Below are positions 45,782 to 57,831 of a stretch of 64,000 bases of DNA, piece by piece. This DNA comes from Gliomastix tumulicola (taxonomy: Eukaryota > Ascomycota > Sordariomycetes > Hypocreales > Bionectriaceae), in assembly GCA_001599755.1 (NCBI GenBank), contig BCHX01000008.1:3100001-3164000 (forward strand). Reading direction: 5' to 3'. The position numbers were made by a program, and so were the translations under genes. The notes under the pieces were generated by a model. That model made no database searches, was not told the origin of the DNA, and saw nothing but the letters and a program-made list of their open reading frames with translations. Numbering within the stretch: position 1 is the first letter of the stretch; each line of letters opens with the position of its first letter.

Positions 45782-46524
45782 CTAGATCTTAGCACACTGT
45801 TGCGTTAACTCACGCCTCTCTATTACAGCGCGCATCTGAGCCGCATGCTGCTCCACCAAGAGTATTACTTTGTCCAGGTCTCCCTTGCTGGCACAGATCT
45901 GGATCGGCGTCCCCGTCCCACCTCCTGAAGCGCCATTGACATCCGCTCCATTGATAACCGCAAGCCTGATCAACTGTTGCTGCCTGTCCATCTCTCCCCT
46001 CGATTTAGCCTCGCATTCACGGATGTAGTGTAGCGCCGTTCTCCCCATCGGATCTGAGCGTGCGTCGTCTGCCGCGTTCAGGTTTGTTCCCAGTTGAAGT
46101 ATTCGTGTCACCAGGTCGACATCCAGCCTTTATGCTGCCGCTTGAAGTGGTGTACGCCCAGCGGAGCTTTCATGGACGCTCTGTCCCATAGCGAGCAGCT
46201 TCCCCACGAATTGTGCGTCGGCCCCAAGTGCCATCACTCTGGCAGGGTGGAGAGTATATCAGCTGTAACGTACATCAGTAATTTGAAAGGACTTTTGCAA
46301 GTTAATCAACTCACCCTGCCGGTTAGATCGCTTGATAGCTGATCGATTGATCTTCTTTCGGACCTTCCTCTCCGGTATCAAGGTTCCCACTCAGATACAC
46401 ATCATATTTGTTCAGCCGGTTGGCACGGGCATAGTGATAGATCCGTGGCCAGTCGCCAGCTTTCAGCTTCTTTCGCAAGTGAAACGTATCTCTAAGCTTA
46501 GTTTCGTATCTGGATAGTCTAAAG
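45782..46524 (-). pseudogene. Decayed ankyrin-repeat gene
   Basis: The minus strand reads ankyrin-like units: DPMGRTALHYI, then LAVINGADVNGASGGG with PIQICASKGDLDKV downstream, and MALGADAQFVGKLLAMG with AGRTPLQAAA upstream. The last is cut by TAA at 46130-46132, where CAA (Gln) would keep the repeat RTPLQAAAQRLDVDLV. A plausible intron (donor GTGAGT near 46317, acceptor CTGCCAG near 46246) links to an upstream segment (FHLRKKLKAGDWPRIYHYARANRL) that itself ends in a stop, while the better continuation (TLIPERKVRKKINR) lies one base away. At least one nonsense change and one frameshift therefore interrupt it. The upstream segment resembles regions found in Clr5/ankyrin fungal proteins; that assignment is tentative. 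Confidence 0.55.
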
Positions 46525-46811
46525 CTAAGAAGGTTGGTTCTCAGCCACGGATGACCCCCGCTTCCACAAGAACTGGGGTTATCTAACGGCATTGTGGAAA
46601 TCCATGTCGCCCCTCGAGGATATTTTGACCTCCTCAGGCGTCTTCCGTTCGACTTCATAGAGCCGCCGAATAGTTGGCTTGAACTCGGTCCGGACTCAGT
46701 GGGAGTCCCTATGTAGAATGCTGGTGAGGACCTAGGATGGAGTTCTTGAAGCAAAATAATTAGTTCTAGTAAAGCGTGCCAGCAGGGTAGATGACTCTCA
46801 ATGAACCACAC

Positions 46812-47333
46812 GAATGTGAAGCGGAAGAATATTAATGTTTGTCACTCAAGAAGAGTGGCAAGGGGAAACGGGGTTCAGTGTTATAGGAATGAGGGGTCTT
46901 TATCTAGATATATGACAAACGGCAGGCTAATCTTTGAGTACATCCTCACTACCTTGAACACCATCCATTGCCACGGTAGCAATCCGCGAATCCCGACCAT
47001 ATTGCAACAGCGAAGGACCCTACGTATCATCGTCCTCTGCGCAAGAGTGAGGTTGCACTCGATGCAGTCGGATTTTGGACATTCACAGGTTTTGGATATT
47101 CCAGAAGAATGCAGATACCTCATTTAATAGATACGATGTCGTCTCCGCATTGCCATGGTTGTGCATGCTACCTTCCTTTAATCAACACGTCGTATGTACT
47201 CTGATCTGCACGTTGGATGGCATCATCGCCATTATTCCTTGCTTCAAACTCCAGGATTACTAGAGCGCTTCCAGCGCTCAAAAGTAACCCCAGATCAGCG
47301 AGGCAGTGAATCCTCAGAAACAAGACTCTCGCA
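46812..47333. other. Intergenic or relic stretch
   Basis: Short open frames on both strands without domains. It may contain further remains of the ankyrin gene's 5' part. Confidence 0.35.
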
Positions 47334-49100
47334 TTATTCCCTCGACTTTGCGTCTTCTTGTGAGACCACCTTCTCAATTTTAGCCCGACCAAGTCCCGCC
47401 GGCGCCACACGATACCCAGAGGCCAGAAGACCGCCCTGCGTCTCATCCATGGAGATCACACCAGCCCGTGCCAGATACAGATGCTGAGCTGTCCAGGACG
47501 TAATCTCCACCGGACCCGCGAGGATTCGAACGACCATAGTCACGATAGCCAAGGCGCCCATGACCATGAAAATGGCGGCCGCAGCCACATAACACCCTGT
47601 GACCCCCTCTTCTCGTTTACCGATGAAGAATGGATAGCTCATGTAGGGATACTGTACCAGCCTGCGCGTGGTAGAGTTCTCAAGCCCGAATGGCTTATCC
47701 GGGGACAAGAGCCTCAGCGACTTGCGATTTGCCTGCCTATCGGCGAGGGCCCTCGCGAACATGAAGGCGCGGACGATGACGCCGACGCCCTGCTCACCCC
47801 GGGTCTTCTCGTCCTGTATGAGCGTGTTGATCCACGACTTGGCAGCTTTGACGTCTGTGTTGGAGTCGGTTCTGTTAAAGGGTGTCGCGGAGATGTCGAC
47901 GGACAGTAAGAGCAGCTCCCCCTGACGGGCGAACGGGTCAGCTGCTCCCAAGTCATCGGGGGCTGGACTTCCGCTATCCCCGATAATGCCAGACATGAGT
48001 GAAGCACAATCACCAGCGAATGTCCTGTAAGCCTCGGCGTATCCGGTACGTCTCTCTCCTGACAGCCGGTTCGGAAGCTCTCGAAGACAAGTCGGTATAC
48101 CACGAGCCGAGCCGTCCCCAATGGATCTGTATATCGCCCTGGTCCGAAGATCGATACTGAATGACAGCCCGGTCTCCCATCGGTATCCCTGCCCATGTTG
48201 CTAACGCCTCCTCCTCCTCCCCGAAGATACGACGCTTAGTCTGGCTAGTAGGTGCTAAGATCCGGCTCTCGTCATCGCGAGACATGGTGAAGTTCCCCTC
48301 CTCTTCCTCCTTCTGAGCCACCATAACGACCTCCCTGGAGACGATTCTCCCACTGTACTCATCGTTTCCTTTGGAGCTGAATTGTATACCGTAGGTCTCG
48401 CCTGCCATGAGTATTTCTGCCGGGCCTTTCTGATACGACGTCGGATCGCCCCAGTCCATGTTGTGTTGAAAGATGCCGTGATCACCATCGCCAGCGGCGC
48501 CGCGTTTGAACCACGGCATATCCGAACCGACGTCGAGAGTGTTGTCGGAACGGTCATGCAGTGTTGGGTCTATGAGACTCGGCTCCAGGTTCTTGTACAA
48601 GATACTCGATCCTTCCGACAGACCAAACTTGTACCCGATCGATGCGGTGATGGAAAGCAGGACTAGGAGGTGGCGCAGCGTGGCGAAGAGCGGGAAGCCA
48701 CGGACTCCGTAGGCAACAGGTGCTCGAGACAGCGTGTTGAGATATCGGCCGTAGTCCAGGCCGTCTTCACTGCGCGCCTGTCGGCTACACCACCAGTCGA
48801 AGAGGTGGATGTACGTCTCGGAGTATCCGTAGGTCAGGAGACCGAAGCCGACACCAGTGATGGCAGTCCATGCTTGGAGGCTCCATAGAGAGCCGTACCG
48901 GAAGCGATAGACTCCCTCTTTATTGGATCGGCCATCTTAAGACGTCTGGGGGTCTGCCAGGGCGTTGGAGCGATCAGGATGAGCAGGAGTCCTCCAACGA
49001 GCAGTGCGGCCAAGGAGGGCGCCCCGAGATGCGCCATGCGTGTGCGAAACGCTGAGTATCTTGACTTCCAGGCGCCCGTACGAGGCGTCTTGGCCTTCAT
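47334..49100 (-). pseudogene. Fungal multi-TM hypothetical protein gene with two frameshifts
   Basis: Three frames must be joined. Frame 1 (49100 to about 48920) has a membrane segment SLAALLVGGLLLILIAP and PTPWQTPRRLKMAD. Frame 2 (about 48915 to 48040) continues EGVYRFRYGSLWSLQAWTAI, a second membrane segment LLVLLSITASIGYKFGL, a luminal or extracellular part with IVSREVVMVAQKEEEEG, and RRETYRI. Frame 3 (about 48040 to 47334) has YAEAYRTFAGDCASLM, SWINTLIQDEKTRG and a last membrane segment FMVMGALAIVTMVVRI. The first break fits loss of one G in AAAGAGGGAG near 48917; the second needs a small indel near 48038-48046. No intron fits either. The ORF set otherwise spells a conserved large fungal membrane protein of unknown role. 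Real decay and assembly indels are both possible. Confidence 0.6.
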
Positions 49101-49668
49101 GATGGGTAAATACAGTACAAACGACGATCCCCGGATGCCTCAGAGGTCGAGGTTAGTGAGTATCCTCAGGATTGCATTATGAAAGGTCGGGAAGAGAATT
49201 GCTTCTCCAAGAACATGCCACAGCACTGATGACACCTCTTCTGCAACACTGCCACACGGTCGAACGAATACTTGAGCTACATGTCTATACATTTTGGGTG
49301 CGTATGTAACCCAAGCTTTTCTTCCAAAGCAGGTTATAAAAATACACACACTCCTGTGGAACAGAAGCAATACGGCGCAGATTGGGGGCCACTGACCCAG
49401 AAGCGGTTGCGATTGGTGGTGCTCAACCATCACTGAATTTGTTTCGCATTGACACAAGAGCCGAAATCCTCTCAGTTTTTTTTTTTAATTTCCATTCGTT
49501 ATTCCCCGTTGGATTGCATTATTTGTCGAGAGTTGCCCCTCCTCCTCCTCCGGCCGGTGCGCAAGTTGAAGGCAGACAACAGTCACTCCAACCTCGTCAC
49601 CCCCTTTTTTATTAATACCCAAGATGCGGCTGTACATGTGGATTTTGAAACACGGCCTGTCTGATCAC
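49101..49668. other. Intergenic stretch with a duplicated fragment
   Basis: Upstream region of the broken multi-TM gene. It includes 49251-49278, which matches 37783-37813 (GCCACACGGTCGAA, then GAATA, then CTTGAGCT) apart from a 6-bp indel and one substitution. Confidence 0.5.
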
Positions 49669-51236
49669 TTACGTATCCGACTTCGCATCACCCCTGACGT
49701 CGACCTGCGTCGTCACCATGATGCCCCCCGGGAACTTATCCCCCCTCTTCCCACCCTTCTCTCCCGCGCTGCCGCGCCGTCCCGTCTCGAGATCCATAGC
49801 CGTGATCGTGGTCTCGCCCTCGCCGCTCCGCATGTGGCTCAGGTCCGGCTTGAAGATGTTCTCCTCGCTCGAGTTGTCGATGTCGGTGTAGTTGTTGGGC
49901 CGCCCGCGGTTGTGGCTGTGGTGGTGGTGACGCGGCGTGATGGAGTTGGAGCCGCCGATGGTGACGAGCGGGTGGCTGTTCTTGCCGTCGGACTGCTGGG
50001 GCCCGCTGCTATTGCCCTTGCTGGAGGACAGCCATCTGCTCTTGGTGAAGAGGGGTTTGATAGCGGCGGCGTTGACGGCGATGATTCCGACGAACTGGGC
50101 CCGGTCAGGTTTACAGACGGACATGGAGGGGGACAAGCGGGACAGAGGAGGTTGGTAAGGTGTAGGAGTGCCGACTTACGGTCTCTCGGATAGCCCAGAT
50201 GGTGCTGATGTTGATGCCCTGGATGCTCTGCAGTGACAGGATGCATCTCAACAGGGTTGCGATGATGATGAAGACGCCAGAGCAGAGTAAGACGCCAATG
50301 GCAATCTTTCGTCCCACAGGCAACTTGACCTTCCAGAGGAGAGGGACGGGGATGCTCAGGATAGCAACATCAGTCCTGCCGAAGTGGTCAATGAGCAAGT
50401 CCACGACCCGATAATGTATCCAACATCACACTCACACAACGTTGAGAACCACGAGGGTCAGGTAGTTAGCGACGGCATGCGTGCAGTCATCTGCCGTAAG
50501 CTGTCAGTATCACTTTGTAAAGTAGAAGATCATGAGTCCTCCCTTACCTCCAGGATACGGCACAACCTGCCAGTTCCTCTGCACCGGCGTGCAATGTCCC
50601 CAGATCGCCCCGAGAACGCCAGCATACGCGAAGACGCACGCGATGCCCGTCCACTTGACGAACTTCTGTTGTCTCAGACCAAGACTATGCGCCTCTCGTT
50701 AGCGCAACCCATCCTTGCAGGTTCATGCGAAACGTCTGTTGACTCACGTAATGCGGTTGTAGAAGCACAGCACGCAGCCCTTGAGCGTCCAGATGAGCGC
50801 GACGTAAAAGTTCCAGCCCATCAGCAGACACTTGGATCCGAACTCGAGGCGCTTGATCTCCTCATCGGAGAGCGTGGCGCTGATCTCGTCGTACATGCCG
50901 ATGTTGGTGCCGTTCTGGCCTGTCGACGACAGGGTCAGTAGACAGTTCCAAAAGAACATCACATGTGAAGAATGGTTTACTGTCTCACCAATAAGTTCCA
51001 GCATGCAAAGCTCGAGCTATGCCAACACACACGTCAGCCAAGCCTCCCCTACTCCAGACATCGTTCCGCTGCAGACTCACCGTCCAGAAGATCAAAACTC
51101 CAATCGCAAAGTAATCGTCGCCCTGCCACCCTTTGAAGCCCACCGCCTTCCATCGCGCAAAGTACCTCAGGAAAAGAACAAGTGTGCCGATGCCGTACTC
51201 GGTCCAGGCCTCGGTCTGGAACGGCGTGGCCGACAT
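49669..51236 (-). CDS. Rhodopsin-domain (PTH11-related) 7-TM membrane protein
   Basis: Seven exons (51236-51081, 51016-50989, 50919-50748, 50684-50548, 50490-50436, 50375-50180, 50094-49669) join in frame to 389 aa. Exon 2 is a 28-nt microexon that completes LELIGGQNGTN. Membrane helices include YFAIGVLIFWT, WNFYVALIWTLKGCVLCFY, WTGIACVFAYAGVLGAIWGHC, ANYLTLVVLNVVTDVAILSIPVPLLW and IAIGVLLCSGVFIIIATLLRCI. The NRIT loop, GHCTPVQRNWQVVPYPG and the D-x-x-I-x-x-x-P helix are typical of the family. The long cytosolic tail is Ser/Gly-rich, with a histidine run (PRHHHHSHNRG). It probably sits in the plasma membrane as a receptor-like protein. It is a second member of the family found at 38.2 kb but differs in intron positions and tail. 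Confidence 0.9.
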
Positions 51237-53305
51237 GGTGGGAAGAGGACTCGGTGAGAAATCAAGAAACCTCAATGGTCCGTCGGTAAGGAAGAGTCGG
51301 GATCCAACGGATAAAAGCAGAGAGTCTCGGCTCTTATGAGATGGGTAAGAAAACGAAGGAAAGGAATGGACTTTGTGGTGACGCCACAGACAGAGAGAAA
51401 AACGGCCTTCAGGTCTTGGGAGGTGTCAAGGACGGAAAGGAACCACCAGCCTTAAACATCATCCCAATAAACCAGAGAGTAAAATTCGACAATTCCAGGA
51501 AATTCCCACCAGCCTGGTCAGAGATAATGCTCAAAAGCGATCCGGGATTGGCGCAAGCGGATGTCACGGTGACAGATCAAAACCCCTTTTTTCATAAAAA
51601 TAAAAATAAAAAATACAAAAACGTGCTGTGCCGATCTCGCCGTTTAAGGCCAACGCCGTTCGTTATCATCTCTGACATAAAAGGGGATCACAGGCAACGA
51701 CAGGTCAAGCTTTTGCCCAGGAAGGGGATCATTCTTCTGAGGGGGAGGGATCGCCTGCTCTCGGGCGGAACAACTGCCGCTCTTGAACGTGAAACCCCTT
51801 GTCCGCCGAGGTGAGAACCGGGGTCAAGCCACGCCGTTTTGGCTCAGGCCGCCCACACCCTCTTCGACGCTCTCGAGAGCTGTATTCTTCTGTGTCTGTG
51901 TGTGTCTTGACTCGAGTCGTGCCTATCATTCGATGTGTCGATGTGGGGTTTGCGGACATATAACGTCGCAGCCATCATTTGCCAACGGTGGAGAGGAGAA
52001 GCTATTGACACATCGATACGACCAACGCGAGTCGAGCGATGACATTCGTTCACTGCCGAATATCCTTTAGCCCCTCCCAGCGCTGCCGTCAGTGCTCCGG
52101 AGCAAAAAAAACAGCCCATCCCTGTTTCATCTCACCTGTTCAATGCCCAGTCTCCGAGCGATCACCGTCGGAAGTTCCCTCCCTTCCTCGCCCCGTCTCG
52201 CAAGCTCCCTCTCAACCGTTGGAAAAAGGTGAGTGTCAAGTCCACAAGCTCCAACGTTGTTACCACTTCCAGTGTGACGCCACTAGAGCCGGGGGGCTTA
52301 CCCGCTTAGCGAATCCCTGCACGTACGGATGACATTTACGGGGAAGCCAGTGGAAATCATCCCTGGCCGTCGACTTGGCCGGGGTGGCACTATGATTCCG
52401 CGCACCCGAGGCCCGTGCCGTCAGCTCCCAGGTCTCTCGGCGTCCTCGCTTAGTCTCGCTCGTCGTCTTTCATGTGAGTGATGTTGGGGAGAAGTCAAGG
52501 ACGCGCTCAGGTCGCTGGAATGCGGCGGATGTGAGTTAATATAAGACAGACACGTGCCCCCAGTCATCCGTGGAGCCAACTACCTTTGCAAGTCCCAGCA
52601 AGGATGGCAAAAGCGCGTGTTGGTTGACGGGGACTTTCGAGCCTGACAGAATGCAACCCTCCTTTTCCAAAGCGGACAGGATATTCGCAGCATGATTAGT
52701 ATTCAATGACTCGGGGGAAAATGTGACAGGAACGGCAGCGACCCTGATGGTCTTACACGGCACTTGCCATTCCCACGTGTACGATTCATCAACCTTGAAC
52801 ACCCCCCTTTTCGGGTTTTCCTCCTTTTGTCCCTCCATTCGTCCGCTCAGGGGGGGATGAAGCACAGATCAGGCAACATGATAAATGTTGGTTCACTCTC
52901 ACCTGCAGTGCCTCATTCTCTCCCCACAGTTATATGCATGAACTCTGGAGCCCGTGGATTGTCACCGCGTCGTCGCCCCATCACCGGACCGATGTCTGGG
53001 AATGGGTGTGATTTTCCTGCGACTGGTTTCATGGTAGAATAACGACGGACGACTTATCAACGGGTTCCAAGGGTTTGGAAAGGCTGGTGGCGTAGCAACA
53101 GGGAAAGCCTAGACCGTTAGGGGTATGTCTTGCGTGGACCGAGGAGGAGGGGGCTCTTCCCCTCATCGAGACATGCATATGATATACATACTGTGATCGG
53201 CCTTCTCCAAGTCGATTCTGCTGTCTGCAGCTTTGACTTTTTGTTCCCAATAAGCAATCGTCCCTGTCTTGTGCCGAATTCTCTGCCTTTCCTTCGCCAG
53301 TCAGC
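51237..53305. other. Long divergent intergenic region (rhodopsin-like / GMC)
   Basis: 2.07 kb with A-rich runs near 51592-51620. Open frames are short, with no domain. It separates the repeat-rich half from the compact conserved genes. Confidence 0.5.
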
Positions 53306-55376
53306 ATGGGTTCCTACATCGCGCCAAAGGTCCAATCTTCCTACGATTTCATCGTCTGTGGGTTAGTAAACAGAAATCAGACTCTTGGGCGTTAGCTCCA
53401 ACAATCCAGGAGACAGAAGCTGACATTGATCCCTCCAGAGGCGGGACAGCAGGGTGTGTTGTAGCTGGTAGACTTGCTGAAGATGAGAATGTCTCCGTCC
53501 TCGTCCTCGAAGCAGGACCGCACAACGAGACCTTGGAGACTGTGCACATGGTCGGCGGGTAGGCGTCCCTTCCAATGCCGCTCCATCCGTATCCAATGCT
53601 GACATTGTCATTAGCTGGTCCCAAAACTTCGACAAGGAGACCGATTGGAACGTCATCTCCACCAAGGGCGCTGGCATCAACAACCGCCAGGTGAAGCTCA
53701 GCAGAGGCAAGTTCCTCGGCGGTTCGTCAGGCTGCAATGGCACTCTGTGCGTCCGCGGATCGAAGCAGGACTTCGATGACTGGGATGTTCCAGGATGGGG
53801 TGGCGAGGAGTTCTTCGGGTACATGAAGAAGGTTAGTCTTGCAGCAGCAATGTCATGGCTTGACCTTTCTGGGACCTTTTTGACACTTCAGCAGGCCGAA
53901 TCTTTCGTCTCGAAGCCATGGTTCAACGAGTCCAAGGATTCCCATGGCTACAACGGCCATCTGGGCACGGAGCCCCACGGTCTCGCGCCCATCTCCAACC
54001 TCATCATGGATTCGTTCGAGTCCAAGGGCATCCCGCTGGACCATGACATGTTCTCCCACGGTGACAACCCGCACGGCTGCGGGCACGCGCCACGAACGGT
54101 CACCCACGGCCTCCGTACCACGAGCGCCGACTTCATCACCAAGAAGAATGACAAGAAGAACATCCATATCATCACGGACGCGCACGTCGACAAGGTTCTG
54201 ATTGAGAAGGACGGCAGCGGCGAGCTCCGTGCCACCGGTGTCCGGGCGGTGCTCGGCGACGGTACTGTCGTGGAGGCCAAGGCCGATAAGGAGGTCATCG
54301 TGAGTGGTGGTGCGTACTGCAGCCCCAATGTCCTGAACCGTTCCGGTATTGGAGCAAAGGAGGAGCTCGAGCAGCACGGGATCACGACCCTCGTGGACCT
54401 TCCTGGAGTTGGTAAGAACCTCATGGACCATCTGGTGAGTACCCCCTTCCACGATTGCCAGAACGCCCACCTAACAACCAGCAGATTGTCTTCATGTTCT
54501 ACGAGACTGAGAGGGAGGGCCTGACGACGGACCACCTCGCGTATCACGGAGATGCCCTAGCACAGAGCTACCAGCTGTGGAAGAACGAGAAGAAGGGCTT
54601 CTTGTCCACCTTTCCCTTTGGCGCGTTTGCCTTTGCTCGCCTCGACGACCGCCTGGCAGACTCCGAAGTCTGGAACTCGGCGCCACGGGAGGACGGACGC
54701 GACCCCATGGGCCTGACCCCGAAGCAGCCCAACATCGAGTTCTTCACAACCGAGTGCTACGGCGGGCCGAAGCAGTACGACAGATTCCCCATTGACAAGA
54801 AGTACGCCTTCAGCATGATCGCAGAGCTCTTCCGGCCCAAGTCCAGGGGCACGGTGTCGCTCCGGAACGCAGAGCCAACTGCAATTCCCGTCGTGGACTG
54901 CGGGTACTTGACCGACCCGCTGGACGTCGAGGTTCTGGCGGAGGCGTGCCGGCTCGGCAACGAGATCATCATGGATGGCAGGGGAACCAAGGACATCGTC
55001 AAGGGGGCCTGGCCGCCCGAGGCCACACACCATAAGTTCACGTCGCGGGAGGACTGGGTCCCGTACGTGAGGGAGAATGCCACCACCTGTGAGTCAGCCC
55101 GAGACTATCGATTGCCAGCATGACAGACGCTAACGCATGTACTTTCCAGGCTATCACGCTTCCGGCACCTGTGCCATGGGCAAGTCGTCGGATCCCAAGG
55201 CGGTTGTGGACGAGAAGCTGGCCGTCAAGGGCGTCAAGGGACTGCGCGTGGCGGACTGCAGCATCATGCCCATCCTCCACGGCGGACACACGCAGATGCC
55301 GGCGTACGGTATTGGTGAAAAGGCTGCTGATCTGATCAAGGAGACGTGGGGTCTAAAGTCAGCGACGAAGGCGTAA
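53306..55376 (+). CDS. GMC-family FAD oxidoreductase (alcohol/glucose oxidase-like)
   Basis: Six exons (53306-53361, 53439-53558, 53615-53831, 53895-54434, 54485-55088, 55150-55376) give 587 aa. The FAD-binding Rossmann motif is FIVCGGGTAGCVVAG with VLVLEAG. The GMC signature region reads GKFLGGSSGCNGTLCVRG, and SGGAYCSPNVLNRSGIG follows. The C-terminal active-site pair is in YHASGTCAMG and HGGHTQMPAYGIGEKAADLI, which supplies the catalytic His and its partner. The enzyme should oxidise an alcohol to an aldehyde, with O2 or a quinone as acceptor. No signal peptide is seen, so it may be cytosolic or peroxisomal. Exon 4 could begin at 53892, since CAGCAG gives two in-frame acceptors. Substrate is unknown. 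Confidence 0.92.
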
Positions 55377-55804
55377 AAGTCGAGGTGATGATGGACATAG
55401 TAGATGAAAACCAGTCAAGAATGCCTTGTGGTGGATGCGGGAAAATAAATAGAAACGCACCATTGCACTTTCCTCCATCAAATGTACCGCCTTCCTCGCA
55501 AAAATGTGACGATCTCGGGCTCGGCAGGCGAAGGAAGGTGCCGAGTTCCTCGCTCCTGCCCGGCTTTGGCTCCGGTCGGAACACGGAATGGAAGAGTGAC
55601 AAGTGACCTAGATTTGACACTGATTTGCGGCCCACATTCGTCGTCATCAGCAAGGCTTGGGCTGGCTGAAGTGAATCTGCACGCGCGTAAGCGTCTTATT
55701 ATAGAGAGCTTACTTATTTTTTTCCTTCTTGTCGACTAAATCATTCTCCTCTTGCAAGATATCGCTCACGATTCATATTTACTTATTAGCGTTTTTACCT
55801 CCCG
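55377..55804. other. Intergenic stretch, GMC to IQ gene
   Basis: The 3' flank of one gene and promoter of the next. Nothing else is visible. Confidence 0.5.
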
Positions 55805-57831
55805 ATGGACTCGCCTCGATCTCCCGCAACAAGTTCGAATTTGGCCCCAACGTCATCCGGTGCCAACCGCAGTTTGGAGGTATGACGCACTTGCGCCAGA
55901 ATCCAGAATGGACATCATCCAGCGATGCTGTTAGTGGCTTTACCCCACCATCAAACAATGACCACCACCAGCGATCCGACTCCAAGCTCTCCATCTACTC
56001 AAATGGCGACCGCCGTCACGACTCCCAGCACGACCTAGACGGAGAAGACACAGACGAACTATCATACCGTCGACCGTGGGTGCGCAAGTCCCAGTCCTAC
56101 ATGGATTCCCTCGTCCCGCCGTCCCAGGAGAACTTCGAGCGCATCGCACGGATACAAGAGGAGAAGGAACAAGAGTTGCGCCGGAGGGACCGGGAGATTC
56201 GCCACGAGGTGCTCGACGAGCAGAGATTGAAGCTGCAACGGCAGCCCGAGCTATCGGACAGCGGTGAGCGCCGTGCGCAATCCAACGCCGCGAGGCTGAT
56301 CCAGAAAACCTACCGCGGTCATAGGACGAGGCGGGAGATGCAAGGATTCGGCCTCGATCCGGAGACGAGATGGATAAGCGCGATAAGGGAGGCAGAGTTC
56401 CGCGAGATCACACGGCCCAGATCGGCGACTAATGGGGCGTCGTCTTCGTCTGCTGCCGAGAACTCCCGCCTGTCCAGCGCACAGCAAAAGTGGAAGAAAG
56501 CGAGCATCATCGCACGCCGCGCCGGCCATGACGAACTCGATTCCGACGACGACGATTCATCCATCTCCTCCGCCAGCACCGATGCCTCGCCGGAGGAGAA
56601 GGACAGGATACGCCAGCTGCGGGACAAGCTGCTGGCCGGTCGCAAACACCAGGCGCAGATGATGGGCCTGCAGTATTTCCTCGAGATGGTCGACCTCAAG
56701 CATCGGTACGGCAGCAACCTGCGCATGTACCACTCCGAGTGGAAGAAGTCGGATACGAAGGAGAACTACTTCTACTGGCTTGACTACGGCGAGGGCAAGA
56801 ACATCGAGCTAGACGCGTGCCCCCGCGATAGGCTAGAAAGAGAGAAGATCCGCTACCTTTCGCGCGAGGAGAGACAGTACTACCTTGTCAAGATAGATGA
56901 CGAGGGGAGGTTGTGCTGGGCCAAGAATGGCGCTCGCATCGACACAACCATGAAGTACAAGGACAGCATCCACGGCATCGTCCCCGCTGATGATCCAACA
57001 CCACCCTACAATTCCGAAACGCAGCCGAGGCTACCCTCTGCGATGTCAATACGCCACAGCAGCTCCCCTTCCATATCCTCTATCGACTCGAGGAGAGCAG
57101 CTGACCGTGCCGCCAAATATGCCGACCCAGGAGTAGACGATCAGCCGCGCATGAAGAAGGTAACACATATCTCCGCCTCGACGGTATGGAACAAACTTCT
57201 GCGCCGATCCGTCCGGGATGGAACATGGATCTTTGTCGCCGACACTTCCTTCCGTCTGTACGTCGGCATCAAGAACTCGGGCGCATTCCAGCACTCTTCT
57301 TTCCTGCAGGGCAGCCGCATCTCTGCCGCTGGACTCATCAAGATCAAGAACGGGCGCATCTCGTCCCTGTCGCCGCTAAGTGGTCATTATCGGCCACCGG
57401 CGAGCAACTTCCACGCCTTTGTCAAAGCCATGAAGCAGGGGGGCGTTGACATGTCGCATGTTTCCATCTCCAAATCATACGCCATCCTCGTCGGACTTGA
57501 GATGTACGTCAAAACGCGTCGGAAGAGCAAGCGGTTCATCGAGAAGATGCTGCACCGCAAGGACAAGATTGTCGATCCTGAGGAGGTGCGGCAGCGAGAA
57601 GAGGACGCCAAAGACAAAAGCCAGAGCGCTCAGCGAGAGCGCGAAGTCATCCAGCAGGAAGAAGCCGAAAGAGAGGCAAACAGCGCCGCGATAAAGCTGA
57701 TGGAGAAGCTCAAGATTGCGCCTCGCGAACCAGCAACTGAAAGCGAGGTTGACCCAGAAGTCGAGAAAAAAGCCACAGAAGAGTTGGACGGGGTGGTAGA
57801 TGGGAAACCGCGGGAGCAAGCCGCGACATGA
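55805..57831 (+). CDS. IQ calmodulin-binding motif protein, fungal conserved
   Basis: The main frame carries an IQ motif, AARLIQKTYRGHRTRREM, followed by acidic/serine stretches (DSDDDDSSISSAS), a conserved WKKSDTKENYFYWLDYG block and a C-terminal domain (TWIFVADTSFRLYVGIK, SGAFQHSSFLQGSRISAAG, LSPLSGHYRPPASNFHAF). A charged coiled-coil tail ends the protein. Two starts are possible. A two-exon model (55805-55879 joined to 55972-57831, phase 0, donor GTATGA, acceptor CACCAG) gives MDSPRSPATSS and 644 aa; an unspliced start at 55882 gives 649 aa. IQ motifs bind calmodulin without calcium, pointing to calcium signalling or cytoskeletal roles; the precise function is not known to me. Confidence 0.8.

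Noticed and set aside
48010..48250. Alternative frame reading through the middle of the broken membrane gene (for example DLRTRAIYRSIGDGSARG)
   Set aside because: It looked protein-like, but the neighbouring frame (AVIQYRSSDQGDIQIHWG, SRASEPAVRRETY) matches the family pattern better.
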